The position numbers and the translations under genes are program-made. Shown in pieces: positions 54,497 to 63,958 of a stretch of DNA of 64,000 nucleotides (positions are counted from its first letter, which is position 1; each line of letters starts with the position of its first letter). Below the pieces are notes generated by a model. That model did not search any database. It was not told the DNA's origin and saw nothing but the letters and a program-made list of their open reading frames with translations. The DNA is taken from positions 3,038,001 to 3,102,000 of the forward strand of contig JADJXD010000001.1 in NCBI GenBank assembly GCA_016715985.1, read 5' to 3'. The stretch is from Saprospiraceae bacterium. GTDB lineage: Bacteria > Bacteroidota > Bacteroidia > Chitinophagales > Saprospiraceae.

Positions 54497-56386
54497 ATGA
54501 CATACATTTTTAATAACAATTTCAGCCAAAGAATCTACATAAGCTTACTATTGTTACTTTCTTTTACAGGACAAGTATGTTCTCAGGATATCAAGCCAAA
54601 TGGAATTGATTCCGTTTTTGTTCAAATCAATAAATTGTTCAGAAACGACTCAAAGAGAGCCTTAGACTTATTGGATTCTATTAAGACTATGGTTTATGAT
54701 TCAGGTACAGATGAACATAAGTTCAATTTTCATTTCAATTATTACAAAGTGATTTATTTTGCCAAAGGAGAAAAAAATAAGGCACTATTTCAGTTACATA
54801 ATGCTAAAAAATTTGCAAATGGTTTTAAAGACTTGGCGCTTGTTTACAATAAGTTGGGGAAATATCATCACAGATCATCAGGCATGCTTGACTCATCAAT
54901 GTATTTTCAGATAAAAGCAATTGAAACGATCAAAAAACATTCTGATACGTATAGTTTAACACACTATTATTCAGATATTGCAGACCTGTATCTAACTCTA
55001 AATGATCTTACCAATGCTAGTAAATTCATTGATCAATCATTGGATATATCGAGAAAAGGTGGTAAAAGGATTGATTATGGCTATGGGTTGCACAATGCAA
55101 TTGAAATTTATAAGCAAATGAATGATACGCTTAAGTTGGCTGCATTGCAAGCAGAATACGCACAATTTAAAAATGAGAAGAAAGATAATTCCAAAGTTGC
55201 ACATGAAAAGACTTCATTCAATAAAAAAGGTTCTGAAAGAAATTCATTTCTCCATGAGAGCATATCTGTTCATGAAGTAAATAAGGATCTGACACTTTTA
55301 CTCACTAAAAGGATACTGCTGGCAGATCAGATGCAGCTAGAAAAAAAATATGCTGAAGCAATACAAACATTAGAAAAAGGAATTCCTTTTTTGAATGATA
55401 GTGTTTTGATCTTCAAACAGAGTTATTTTACCAAGTTAAAAAATCTTCATACACTAACCGAAAATCATAAGTCAGCATTAGCTTACACGGATTCAATAAT
55501 CGGCATAGAAAATAAATTATTTGATGAGTCCAGAATGAATGCTATCCGGGAGATGGAAGCTAAATACAATAAACTTGAACAGGACAATCTTATCGCACTT
55601 TTACAAAAAGACAGATCCATTTCAAAAAGAAATTTTTACCTTGCTTTATTGGTAATCTTATTTTTGATTTTAGTTAGTGCATTCGTTTATTTATTGTATG
55701 ATCAAAAAAAGAAAAATCTGACTCTTTTGCAACATAAAAACGATACCATTTCTGCAATGTTGACCGAAAAAGATATTCTTTTAAAGGAAATTCATCACCG
55801 GGTAAAAAATAATCTTCAGGTTGTATCCAGCTTGCTAAATCTTCAATCCAATTACATTTCTGATGAAATCGCACTTGAAGCCATCAACGAAGGCAAAAAT
55901 AGAGTATTGTCCATGGCACTTATCCACCAAAATTTGTACTCCGACGAACATTTGACAGCCATAGAAACCAAAGGTTATTTTGATGATTTGCTTGACCAAC
56001 TTTTTGAGTCTTACAATATTGATGAAGAGCATATTAAGCTTGTGAAAGATATAGATAATTTTCTGATAGATGTTGACACCATGATACCTTTAGGTCTGAT
56101 CACCAATGAATTGATATCCAATGCATTAAAACATGCATTCAAAGGAAAAGAAAGCGGACAAATCCTATTTTCCGTTCATCATTCAGACAAACGAATACGG
56201 ATATCGATTAAAGATAATGGAATCGGCGTAGATCCCACGTCTTTTTCTGCTTCAAGAAGTTTTGGCAATAAAATGATACAGGCTTTTGTTCAAAAGCTAA
56301 AAGCTGATCTGGATGTCCGAAATGATAATGGTACTGAAATTCTGATGACAATACCAATGAATATTTTAAAAGCAGAAAGAGCATAA
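54497..56386 (+). CDS. TPR-sensor histidine kinase (HisKA_2 type)
   Basis: The 629-residue kinase has a signal peptide (about 10-30), a helical TPR-like sensor (about 40-365) outside the membrane, one transmembrane segment (about 379-401), a short coiled coil, and a HisKA_2 domain with LLKEIHHRVKNNLQVVSSLL (His near 434). It ends with an ATPase domain with NELISNALKHAF (near 536) and IKDNGIGVDP (near 574). No response regulator gene is adjacent, so it is an orphan here. It lies 133 bp after the giant TANFOR gene on the same strand and may respond to the state of that surface system; this is inference. Confidence 0.88.
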   Translation: MTYIFNNNFSQRIYISLLLLLSFTGQVCSQDIKPNGIDSVFVQINKLFRNDSKRALDLLDSIKTMVYDSGTDEHKFNFHFNYYKVIYFAKGEKNKALFQLHNAKKFANGFKDLALVYNKLGKYHHRSSGMLDSSMYFQIKAIETIKKHSDTYSLTHYYSDIADLYLTLNDLTNASKFIDQSLDISRKGGKRIDYGYGLHNAIEIYKQMNDTLKLAALQAEYAQFKNEKKDNSKVAHEKTSFNKKGSERNSFLHESISVHEVNKDLTLLLTKRILLADQMQLEKKYAEAIQTLEKGIPFLNDSVLIFKQSYFTKLKNLHTLTENHKSALAYTDSIIGIENKLFDESRMNAIREMEAKYNKLEQDNLIALLQKDRSISKRNFYLALLVILFLILVSAFVYLLYDQKKKNLTLLQHKNDTISAMLTEKDILLKEIHHRVKNNLQVVSSLLNLQSNYISDEIALEAINEGKNRVLSMALIHQNLYSDEHLTAIETKGYFDDLLDQLFESYNIDEEHIKLVKDIDNFLIDVDTMIPLGLITNELISNALKHAFKGKESGQILFSVHHSDKRIRISIKDNGIGVDPTSFSASRSFGNKMIQAFVQKLKADLDVRNDNGTEILMTIPMNILKAERA

Positions 56387-56535
56387 ATCGTGATTAAGTT
56401 TCTTTAGATTTCGGTTCAAAAGTTATGATATTTTATTTAGAAATTTTATGAATCAATTTTGTCACATGTCAACCTAAGAAATAATAAATTATTACGAAAT
56501 CTATGATTTCTTATTATCACTGCTTTACTACACAT

Positions 56536-57267
56536 TCATTCGCCCGTATAATAATTATAATCCTTAAGTACTGTATCGATAAATCGGGCATCTGACATTT
56601 CAGAACTGATGCCTGTGACGGAGCAAATTTTTTCTGCGAGTTTTTGGATGGTTTTAAAGTCTTTTTTTTTGAGGGCAGGCAGATAATTTTCTTTGATGAT
56701 TCGGATGTCGTTGTCTGAGAGCATAACGACAGCCGGAAATACCGGTTTATAGTCCAAAGCCAGTTCCTGTAAAATGGTGTGGTTGATGTTGATTTTACTT
56801 TTTAGGGATATCACAGCCGTGCCGGCAGCAATATCACCCAGGCGCTGTATCTTTTTACTCCCGGACATAGTGATGAGCCCTACTATCCAGAAAGGTCCAA
56901 TAATATCGACCACTCTGAAAATCCAACGCAGAAAATGGTCCCAGACGGATGCCTGATATCCATCTATTTTGACTACTTTGATACCAATGATGCGTTTTCC
57001 CAGTGTCTGACCTTCAAAAAATATCTCCTGCGTCAATGTATAAAAGATGACAGGCAGATAAAATATCATTTGCAGAGCGATCTCAGACCAGTAATCCAAT
57101 TGAAATCCCCGGATACCCAAAGCCGGAAAAACCAACTGAAATATAAGAATCAGATAGGCATATTTTACCGTAAGATCCAGTAAATAGGCACCCATTCGCA
57201 TGCCTACAGAAGCAGCAATAAAATTAATGTTTACATTTTGGGTAGTATTTATCGCAATTTCTGCCAT
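56536..57267 (-). CDS. RDD-family membrane protein
   Basis: This 243-residue protein has the RDD pattern: the Arg and Asp in GMRMGAYLLDLTVKYAYL (first helix), then the GQTLGKRIIGIKVVKIDGYQ loop, and the RWIFRVVDIIGPFWIVGL helix with its Asp. Some RDD proteins are Na+/H+ exchangers; most have no known function. The C-terminal region (about 175-243) is cytoplasmic and helical. It is divergent from the SpoIIM operon across 57268-57378. RDD genes occur near SpoIIM/MoxR/DUF58 genes in many genomes, so a link is likely. Confidence 0.88.
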   Translation of the reverse strand: MAEIAINTTQNVNINFIAASVGMRMGAYLLDLTVKYAYLILIFQLVFPALGIRGFQLDYWSEIALQMIFYLPVIFYTLTQEIFFEGQTLGKRIIGIKVVKIDGYQASVWDHFLRWIFRVVDIIGPFWIVGLITMSGSKKIQRLGDIAAGTAVISLKSKININHTILQELALDYKPVFPAVVMLSDNDIRIIKENYLPALKKKDFKTIQKLAEKICSVTGISSEMSDARFIDTVLKDYNYYTGE

Positions 57268-57378
57268 TAATTAATATTTTTACGATTTAGAGTATATTTA
57301 AAATTTCTCATTTGGCTTCATGCGTCAAATTTTATTTACCGGCTTTTTGCTCAAACATAAAAATTTTAATAAACTCTT

Positions 57379-58356
57379 ATGAGGGAAGTTGCATTCATAA
57401 AACAAAATAAATCAAAATGGCTCGAATTTGAGCAGGCTATCGCCGGAAAAATAAAAAATAATCCGGATGACATAGCTGAGTTGTATCTGCATCTCGTAAA
57501 TGACCTCGCTTATGCACAGACTTTTTACCCCAAAAGCAAAACCACCATTTATCTGAATCACCTTGCATCCATTGCGTATCAGCGAATTTACAAAACAAAA
57601 AGGGAAGACGATAACAGGGTTTACAGATTTTTTTCTGAAGAAGTTCCTGACATTATATTTGAGTACCGCAGATTTTTGTTTTATGCTTTTGTGTTGTTTT
57701 TTATCTCTGTAAGTCTGGGAGTATTATCTGCCCTTTATGACGATTCTTTTGTCCGGTTGATACTGGGAGATGAATATGTCAACATGACTTTGGTGAATAT
57801 CAGTTCGGGCGATCCGGTCGCTGTCTATAAAAGTGGCTCCAATTGGGGTAGTTTTATAGGAATTACCATGAATAATATTTATGTGGGATTGCGTTGTTTC
57901 TTGTATGGTATTTCGGCTGGAGTGGGTACATTTTATATCATGCTTCAGAATGGAATAATGTTGGGTGCTTTTCAGACATTTTTTTATCAGGAGCAGGTCT
58001 TCTGGGAAAGTGTACGAGGAATCTGGATACATGGCGCTATGGAAATTTTCGCCATTGTCATTGAAACGATGGCAGGGCTGATAGTGGGAGCAGGTATTTT
58101 ATTTCCCGGCACGTATTCGAGATTGAGTTCTTTCAAAAAAGCTATTCGTACAGGAATGAAAATATTTGTCAGTACACTTCCCTTCACCATCGCAGCAGGA
58201 TTTCTGGAGGGATTTGTTACCAGATATTCAGGTGTTATGCCCAATTGGATGAGTGTTCTGATTATACTCAGTACCCTGAGCCTGATTAGTTATTACTATC
58301 TCATTTATCCGTTCAGAAAAAGGTTATTACTTTTCCCGTCAACTGACAGCAGATGA
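57379..58356 (+). CDS. SpoIIM-family (stage II sporulation protein M-like) membrane protein
   Basis: The 325-residue protein has a cytoplasmic N-terminal part (about 1-95) and five or more transmembrane helices from about 98 to 315. It has the SpoIIM features NNIYVGLRCFLYGISAGVGT, GAFQTFFYQEQ and WIHGAMEIFAIVIETMAGL. In Bacillus SpoIIM takes part in peptidoglycan remodelling at engulfment. In non-sporing bacteria these homologues sit with RDD, DUF4129 and MoxR genes, as here. It is the first gene of the operon and overlaps the next by 4 bp. Confidence 0.88.
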   Translation: MREVAFIKQNKSKWLEFEQAIAGKIKNNPDDIAELYLHLVNDLAYAQTFYPKSKTTIYLNHLASIAYQRIYKTKREDDNRVYRFFSEEVPDIIFEYRRFLFYAFVLFFISVSLGVLSALYDDSFVRLILGDEYVNMTLVNISSGDPVAVYKSGSNWGSFIGITMNNIYVGLRCFLYGISAGVGTFYIMLQNGIMLGAFQTFFYQEQVFWESVRGIWIHGAMEIFAIVIETMAGLIVGAGILFPGTYSRLSSFKKAIRTGMKIFVSTLPFTIAAGFLEGFVTRYSGVMPNWMSVLIILSTLSLISYYYLIYPFRKRLLLFPSTDSR

Positions 58357-59150
58357 AATTAGACAGATTAACTATTTTCATTTTTATAGTTTTTTGCCTG
58401 CATATCAGTTTGAAATCGCAGGATGACAGTATTTATAATCCTTCCAATATCGACTCGACATATTTCATGCAGGATAGCCTTGTGCCGTTATCTGACAGCG
58501 TTTTTTATGAAGAAGAAATGGATTCACTGGAATATACAGAACCCTATTTTCGGGAAGGGTTTAAAAGTGATTATCAGTCGGAAGAGTTTGTGTATGAAAA
58601 AGCGCAATTAAAAGAACTTAATCCGTTTTTAAAATTGCTTCAGAAAATCGTCAGGTGGTTATTCGGAGATAAGGACAGCGAATTTAATCTTTCCGGTTGG
58701 GTAGTTTGGGTGTTCAGATTTTTGGTGGTTATGATCGTTTTACTGTCGGTATATGTCATTATAAAAACCCTGTTGGGTGAAGATGCATTCGGTATTTTCA
58801 GAAAAAATAATCCATACATCCGCACCGGTGACCATGTTGCTGAAAACATTCATGACACCAATTTCCTGGAATTGATCCGTATAGCTATCGCCAGAGGTGA
58901 TTTCCGTTCTGCGATACGATATCATTATCTGCGGACGCTGCAATCGCTCCACAAAAGTCGGAAGATTGAAATACATCCTGACAAAACAGATGCGGATTAT
59001 GGATATGAAATTAAGAATACAGAACTACAGAAGCAATTTCATTATCTTAGTTATTTGTATAATTATGCGTGGTACGGTGCATTTGAAATAAATCAGGAAG
59101 AATTTGAACAGGTATCTGCTTTATTTAACCGGATAAATGAAGATTTCTGA
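58353..59150 (+). CDS. DUF4129-domain membrane protein
   Basis: This 265-residue protein has a signal-like segment (about 4-22), a periplasmic acidic region (about 25-105), one transmembrane helix (about 113-133), and a cytoplasmic C-terminal domain (about 165-262). The motif GDFRSAIRYHYLRTLQSLHKS then YAWYGAFEINQEEF is typical of DUF4129. Function is unknown. Its start overlaps the SpoIIM stop (ATGA), and the DUF4350 gene starts within its end or just after it. Confidence 0.85.
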   Translation: MKLDRLTIFIFIVFCLHISLKSQDDSIYNPSNIDSTYFMQDSLVPLSDSVFYEEEMDSLEYTEPYFREGFKSDYQSEEFVYEKAQLKELNPFLKLLQKIVRWLFGDKDSEFNLSGWVVWVFRFLVVMIVLLSVYVIIKTLLGEDAFGIFRKNNPYIRTGDHVAENIHDTNFLELIRIAIARGDFRSAIRYHYLRTLQSLHKSRKIEIHPDKTDADYGYEIKNTELQKQFHYLSYLYNYAWYGAFEINQEEFEQVSALFNRINEDF

Positions 59151-60333
59151 GATGGATAAAGGACTGAAGATACTGATCGCTTTATTGCTGAGTGCCATTG
59201 TGTTGCTTTTTATCATTCAACATAATGCTTCCGAACAAATAGACTGGAGTCCAAATTTTAAGACATCCTCCAAAAGTCCGTTAGGCTTATACATTCTGGA
59301 TCGTGAAATGGAAAATCTTTTTCCCTATACAAACATCGAGAGATGGCACAAATCATTTTACGAATATTACGATGGATATGAAGATGACACTTACATTGAT
59401 CAGAGTATTATCATCATTAACCACTCATTTTATGTGGACAAAGCATCTGCGGATAAGTTGTTTAATTTTGTCCAGGCAGGTAATCATGTATTTATTTCAG
59501 CCTGGGACATTGATCCCGTTATACTCGACACCTTGAGATTGGAAATAATGGATTATTCGGATTCGGATTCCATCGAACTGAGTATCCTTTCTGAAAAAGT
59601 GCCGCAGGATATAAATGAAAAAATTAAAATATTCAAAGGAGCTTGTTTTGATGTGGACTCCACGGAAACGTTTAATATACTTGGGCAAGCGTGTACGGAA
59701 GCAGAAGGTTATTCTAAAAATTATATTCAGGTGCCTTTTGGTAAAGGAACATTTTTGCTCCATCTTGAACCGGCCATTTTTACAAATTATGGATTGTTGA
59801 AAGAAAACTATTTCAAACATACAGAGGCCATTTTTTCATTTCTGTCGCAAAAAAATATAATCTGGCTTTTGCAGGGGCAAAGTGATGGAGATGTTTCAAC
59901 TTCACCCCTTCGGTTCATCCGGTCAAAACCTATGCTGAATATGGCCTGGAATCTTTTGATCTGGGGGCTGATCCTGTTTATGATTTTTAATGCAAAAAGA
60001 AAACAACGCATCATCCCTGAAATCGTACCTCCGGTCAATAGCACGACTGATTTTGTCAAAACCATCAGCAACCTGTATGCACAGGAAGGCAGCACACGGG
60101 AGTTGATGGACAAAATGATCATTTATACATTGGAAAGAATCAGGTCTGCGTGGATGGTGCCGACGGACAAACTGGACAAAGAATTCGAACGAAAGCTGAC
60201 CATCAAAAGCGGAAAAGCAAAAAAAGATATAGAAAAACTGGTATTTCTCATCACCAAACATCAGGACACCGACTATATTTGCAGCCCTGATGACCTGATA
60301 CGTTTAAACAGAGCAATTGAAAAAATATTTTGA
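59137..60333 (+). CDS. DUF4350-domain membrane protein
   Basis: The 398-residue protein has two transmembrane helices (about 11-27 and 267-285) with a periplasmic domain between them. The N-terminal SSKSPLGLYILDREMENLFP is typical of DUF4350, which resembles the GIFT/class I glutamine amidotransferase-like fold without a known reaction. The C-terminal cytoplasmic tail is helical. An alternative ATG at 59152 would remove the overlap with the DUF4129 gene. It is the third gene of the SpoIIM operon. Confidence 0.8.
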   Translation: MKISEMDKGLKILIALLLSAIVLLFIIQHNASEQIDWSPNFKTSSKSPLGLYILDREMENLFPYTNIERWHKSFYEYYDGYEDDTYIDQSIIIINHSFYVDKASADKLFNFVQAGNHVFISAWDIDPVILDTLRLEIMDYSDSDSIELSILSEKVPQDINEKIKIFKGACFDVDSTETFNILGQACTEAEGYSKNYIQVPFGKGTFLLHLEPAIFTNYGLLKENYFKHTEAIFSFLSQKNIIWLLQGQSDGDVSTSPLRFIRSKPMLNMAWNLLIWGLILFMIFNAKRKQRIIPEIVPPVNSTTDFVKTISNLYAQEGSTRELMDKMIIYTLERIRSAWMVPTDKLDKEFERKLTIKSGKAKKDIEKLVFLITKHQDTDYICSPDDLIRLNRAIEKIF

Positions 60334-60335
60334 AA

Positions 60336-61331
60336 ATGGAAGACACAAATCTCAATGAACCGCTACACTTCGAAAACAGACTGGATATAAGTCCGCTTTA
60401 CGAACAAATGCAAAAGGTCAGAAATGAAATCGGCAAAGTCATTGTTGGTCAGACACAGACCATTGATAAACTCTTAGTCAGCATTCTTGCCAACGGGCAT
60501 GTGCTGCTGGAAGGTGTCCCGGGCGTAGCTAAAACTATTACTGCAAAATTATTGGCCAAAACAATGAATGTAGGTTTCAGCCGAATCCAGTTTACACCAG
60601 ATCTGATGCCTTCTGATATTCTGGGTACTTCCATTTTTGATAGTAGGTCTTCCGGTTTTACATTCAAAAAAGGACCGGTATTTTCAAATCTAATTCTGAT
60701 AGATGAGATAAACAGAGCTCCAGCCAAGACACAGGCAGCACTTTTTGAAGTGATGGAAGAACGGCAGATAACGATGGATGGTACCACATACGAAATGTCT
60801 TCTCCATTTCTGGTAATTGCTACCCAAAATCCCATCGAACATGAAGGCACATACAGACTTCCCGAAGCACAGCTTGACCGCTTTTTGTTTAAAATAGAAA
60901 TAGATTATCCCACACAGTCGGAAGAAGTGGAAATCTTATCGAGAGAACATCTACTTGCCGGGGCATCCAAGATAGATGTAATTTCTTCTTTTCTGGATGG
61001 ACCTGTTTTATCGGAATATCAACAGACAGTGAGAAAGGTAATAGCAGAGCCCCGATTACTGGAATACATAACCGCCATCGTGTGTAATACCCGCGAGAAT
61101 CCATTGTTGTATCTCGGGGCATCACCCAGAGCATCCATCGCTATTCTGATCGGAGCCAAAGCTTTTGCAGCATTAAGAGGTCGGGACTTTGTGACACCGG
61201 AAGATATCCGGGATGCCGCCATTCCGGCTTTAATACACAGAGTCATCGTAGCACCTGAAAGAGAAATGGAAGGATTGACAGCAAAACAGATTATCCGACA
61301 AATTATGGAATCCATCGAAATCCCAAGATAA
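60336..61331 (+). CDS. MoxR-family AAA+ ATPase (second in window)
   Basis: The ATG at 60336 gives 331 residues; a TTG two codons earlier overlaps the previous stop and is less likely. It has Walker A GVPGVAKT (60-67), Walker B LILIDE with INRAPAK, ATQNPIEHEGTYRLPEAQLD, and LGASPRASIAIL. It is a paralogue of the MoxR protein of the Bat operon at 32656-33654. It is followed 12 bp later by a DUF58 gene, but no vWA genes (BatA/B type) are present in this operon, unlike the first. Confidence 0.93.
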   Translation: MEDTNLNEPLHFENRLDISPLYEQMQKVRNEIGKVIVGQTQTIDKLLVSILANGHVLLEGVPGVAKTITAKLLAKTMNVGFSRIQFTPDLMPSDILGTSIFDSRSSGFTFKKGPVFSNLILIDEINRAPAKTQAALFEVMEERQITMDGTTYEMSSPFLVIATQNPIEHEGTYRLPEAQLDRFLFKIEIDYPTQSEEVEILSREHLLAGASKIDVISSFLDGPVLSEYQQTVRKVIAEPRLLEYITAIVCNTRENPLLYLGASPRASIAILIGAKAFAALRGRDFVTPEDIRDAAIPALIHRVIVAPEREMEGLTAKQIIRQIMESIEIPR

Positions 61332-61343
61332 AAATCAGAATTC

Positions 61344-62687
61344 ATGTATAAGTTGAGATCCGTTTTTAAAAATCTGTATATAGAAAGACTGTTTTTTCAG
61401 ATCGGTATCGGGCTGATCGTACTATTTGTGACGGCCTTTTTTATACCCTTTTTTACGATGCCGGCTTATATTTTGCTTTTTGTTTTCGCAGCAATCTTCA
61501 TTATCGATGTTTTTATACTTTTTTTATATAAAAATGCAATTACCGCATCCAGAAAACTCCCGGAAAAACTTTCCAACGGGGATGAAAACGAGATATCGGT
61601 AAAACTAAGAAATTTGTATCCATTTGATATTTACTATGAAATAATAGATGAATTACCTGCTCAGTTTCAGTTGCGAACATTCTGTTTGTCCGGCTTACTG
61701 AAAAAAAATTCAGAAACCACAATGCCATACATCTTGACACCATATCAACGCGGTGTTTATGAATTTGGCAATCTGCATGTGTATGTGCGATCTCCGATCA
61801 GAATGATTGCAAGACGGTATAGTTATGAAAATGGAAATACCGTGAAAGTATATCCATCCTTTATCCAGCTCAAAAAGTACGATTTGATGGCTATTTCTGA
61901 CAGATTGATGCTGTACGGTGTCAAAAAAGTAAGGAGGTTGGGACATACGATGGAGTTTGAAAAAATAAATGAATACGTTGCAGGTGATGATGTTCGCACC
62001 ATCAACTGGAAAGCAACTGCCAAGTCGTCGAGATTAATGGTGAATCAATATCAGGATGAAAAATCACAGTCCGTGTATTGTATTATGGATAAAGGCCGGC
62101 TGATGAAAATGCCGTTTAACGGACTCACGCTGCTGGATCATGCGATCAATGCATGTCTCGTACTTTCCGGAGTGATCTTACGAAAGCAGGATAAAGTAGG
62201 TATGATGACGATTTCCAAAAGAGTGGACAATGTGGTAGGTGCGTCATCCAGATCCGGGCAAATGCAAAAAATATTAGAGTCGCTTTATCACATTCAGACG
62301 AATTTTTCAGAGACAGATTTTGGCAGATTGTATGGATTTATGAAAAAGAATGTATCCCAAAGGAGTCTGGTATTGCTGTTTACCAATTTTGAAACGATGG
62401 ATAGTCTCAGAAGGCAACTTCGATTCCTGCAGGCCATTGCCAAAAACCACTTATTGGTCATTGTTTTTTTTGAAAATACAGAGTTAAATAAAATGATCCG
62501 GGCAAATGCCAATAGTGAACAGGAAATTATCGATAAAGTGATGGCTGAAAAATTTGCTTTTGAAAAAAAACTGATTGTCCGCGAACTTCAGAAACACGGC
62601 ATCAGAAGTTTACTAACCAAGCCCGAAAATCTGACCATCGATGCCATCAACCAATATATCTCTCTAAAAGCCGGAGGGTTGATCTGA
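61344..62687 (+). CDS. DUF58-domain membrane protein
   Basis: This 447-residue protein has two transmembrane helices near the start (about 18-35 and 40-60), then a beta-rich region, and the DUF58 core YVAGDDVRTINWKATAKSS (about 212-230) with a vWA-like fold after it. It differs from the Bat DUF58 protein (30416-31288), which has no membrane anchor. It is the last gene of the SpoIIM-type operon. A hairpin with T-rich tail at 62718-62746 follows. Confidence 0.9.
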   Translation: MYKLRSVFKNLYIERLFFQIGIGLIVLFVTAFFIPFFTMPAYILLFVFAAIFIIDVFILFLYKNAITASRKLPEKLSNGDENEISVKLRNLYPFDIYYEIIDELPAQFQLRTFCLSGLLKKNSETTMPYILTPYQRGVYEFGNLHVYVRSPIRMIARRYSYENGNTVKVYPSFIQLKKYDLMAISDRLMLYGVKKVRRLGHTMEFEKINEYVAGDDVRTINWKATAKSSRLMVNQYQDEKSQSVYCIMDKGRLMKMPFNGLTLLDHAINACLVLSGVILRKQDKVGMMTISKRVDNVVGASSRSGQMQKILESLYHIQTNFSETDFGRLYGFMKKNVSQRSLVLLFTNFETMDSLRRQLRFLQAIAKNHLLVIVFFENTELNKMIRANANSEQEIIDKVMAEKFAFEKKLIVRELQKHGIRSLLTKPENLTIDAINQYISLKAGGLI

Positions 62688-62717
62688 TTTTTAAAAATCA
62701 GGTGTCACTTACCGGGC

Positions 62718-62746
62718 CAATCGAATTTATTCGATTGTTTAATTTT
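62718..62746 (+). terminator. Hairpin, likely terminator of the SpoIIM-MoxR operon
   Basis: CAATCGAAT (62718-62726) pairs perfectly with ATTCGATTG (62729-62737) around TT and is followed by TTTAATTTT. The T tract is interrupted, so efficiency is uncertain. Confidence 0.5.
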
Positions 62747-62793
62747 GCTTTTAGTCTAGCAAATTATTCTTTTTAGTGATTACTTTTTACTTC

Positions 62794-62811
62794 ACTTGAC
62801 TGAAGTCAAGT
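62794..62811. repeat. Perfect 8-bp-arm palindrome
   Basis: ACTTGACT (62794-62801) and AGTCAAGT (62804-62811) surround GA. It is followed by GGCCCG and a T tract. The CGGGCCA at 62713-62719 is the exact complement of TGGCCCG at 62811-62817, so a larger fold enclosing the hairpin at 62718 is possible. It could act as a terminator or as an operator. Confidence 0.55.
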
Positions 62812-62956
62812 GGCCCGTTTTTTCAAGATGATAGCTATTCATTCAAGAGGATGTATTTTGAGAATTGTGAGCCATATAAGAAACAAACATAGCTAGTGTT
62901 TAGTATCTTTTCACACAATTATCATAACTTCGCTTTACAAAAAACTCTTAAGTTAT

Positions 62957-63496
62957 ATGAAATCATTTCCGATAATTATCACATTACTGATATTCTGTCT
63001 GCAATCCATATCCGGACAATCAGAAACCCACCCGGAAGAACGCTTAAAGATGGCAGGATTTACCCTTCCGGAAGCAAAGAAGCCCATTGCAAATTTTGTA
63101 ACCTCCGTACGGGATGGCAATAAACTGTATCTTTCCGGACACGGCTATTGTGGTGAGCCGACTGCCGTGGACAAAGGCAAACTCGGAAAGGATCTTTCAG
63201 TAGAGCAAGGATATCAGGCAGCAAAAAATGTTGGATTATGTATGCTCGCCACTGTCAAACATGCAGTAGGTGACCTCTCAAAAGTAAAGCGAATCATCAG
63301 AGTATTTGGCATGGTCAATTCGACGGAAGACTTTGTCCAGCAACCATTGGTGATGAACGGATTTTCAGATTTAATGGTTCTCGCTTTTGGTGAAAACGGC
63401 AAGCATGTCAGATCCGCAGTAGGTATGGCACAGCTTCCCGGTGGGATGTCCGTTGAAGTAGAAATGATGCTGGAGATTGAGGAGCAGAATAAGTAG
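62957..63496 (+). CDS. Exported RidA/YjgF-family protein
   Basis: The 179-residue protein has a signal peptide (about 1-21, ending SISGQS) and a RidA fold of about 150 residues of the YjgF/UK114 superfamily. It includes NKLYLSGHGYCGEP, EQGYQAAKNVGLCMLATV, and the conserved Arg in VRSAVGMAQLPGGMSVEVE (near 152). Classic RidA hydrolyses enamine/imine intermediates in the cytoplasm. An exported version must have another role or substrate, which cannot be told here. It stands alone. Confidence 0.8.
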   Translation: MKSFPIIITLLIFCLQSISGQSETHPEERLKMAGFTLPEAKKPIANFVTSVRDGNKLYLSGHGYCGEPTAVDKGKLGKDLSVEQGYQAAKNVGLCMLATVKHAVGDLSKVKRIIRVFGMVNSTEDFVQQPLVMNGFSDLMVLAFGENGKHVRSAVGMAQLPGGMSVEVEMMLEIEEQNK

Positions 63497-63596
63497 CAGC
63501 TTTTTTACTTACCTGAATTCCAGCTATAATACTTGAGGCACCAAGTTCTTCGATATTTTGAAATGACGGAATGTTAAGTTAATAAATCAAATACAA

Positions 63597-63956
63597 ATGA
63601 ATGATTTAATCGAAATAGAAGAAAATAAAGGTTTAAAATTTCCGGAAATTTATAAGGCTTTTTATGCACGATGTGAAAAATCAATTCCAAACGGAATGGT
63701 TGGAAGTGATTTATACAATAATTACAAAGAATTAAATGAATGGGCTAAAGAATTACTAAACGAAGATAAAGTTGAAAACTTTCTTTCTGAAGATGATTTT
63801 GTTTTTTTGATGCATCAAGGCTACATGTTTTGGTATTTTAAAGCCAATGGAAATGAAAATCCAGACGTTTATTTTTACCACGAAGCGGAATTGATACCAA
63901 AAAAAATATGTTCATTAGAATATTTCATTAAGTACTATCCTAAAATCCAAAATTAA
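63597..63956 (+). CDS. SMI1/KNR4 (SUKH) family protein, probable immunity type
   Basis: This 119-residue protein matches SUKH features: IEIEENKGLKFPEIYKAFY at the N-terminus and FVFLMHQGYMFWYFKANG then NPDVYFYHE near 85-105. In bacteria this superfamily is mostly known as immunity proteins against polymorphic toxins, but some members are regulatory. No toxin gene is visible upstream. It starts 100 bp after ridA, and another gene starts 2 bp after its stop. Confidence 0.75.
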   Translation: MNDLIEIEENKGLKFPEIYKAFYARCEKSIPNGMVGSDLYNNYKELNEWAKELLNEDKVENFLSEDDFVFLMHQGYMFWYFKANGNENPDVYFYHEAELIPKKICSLEYFIKYYPKIQN

Positions 63957-63958
63957 CT

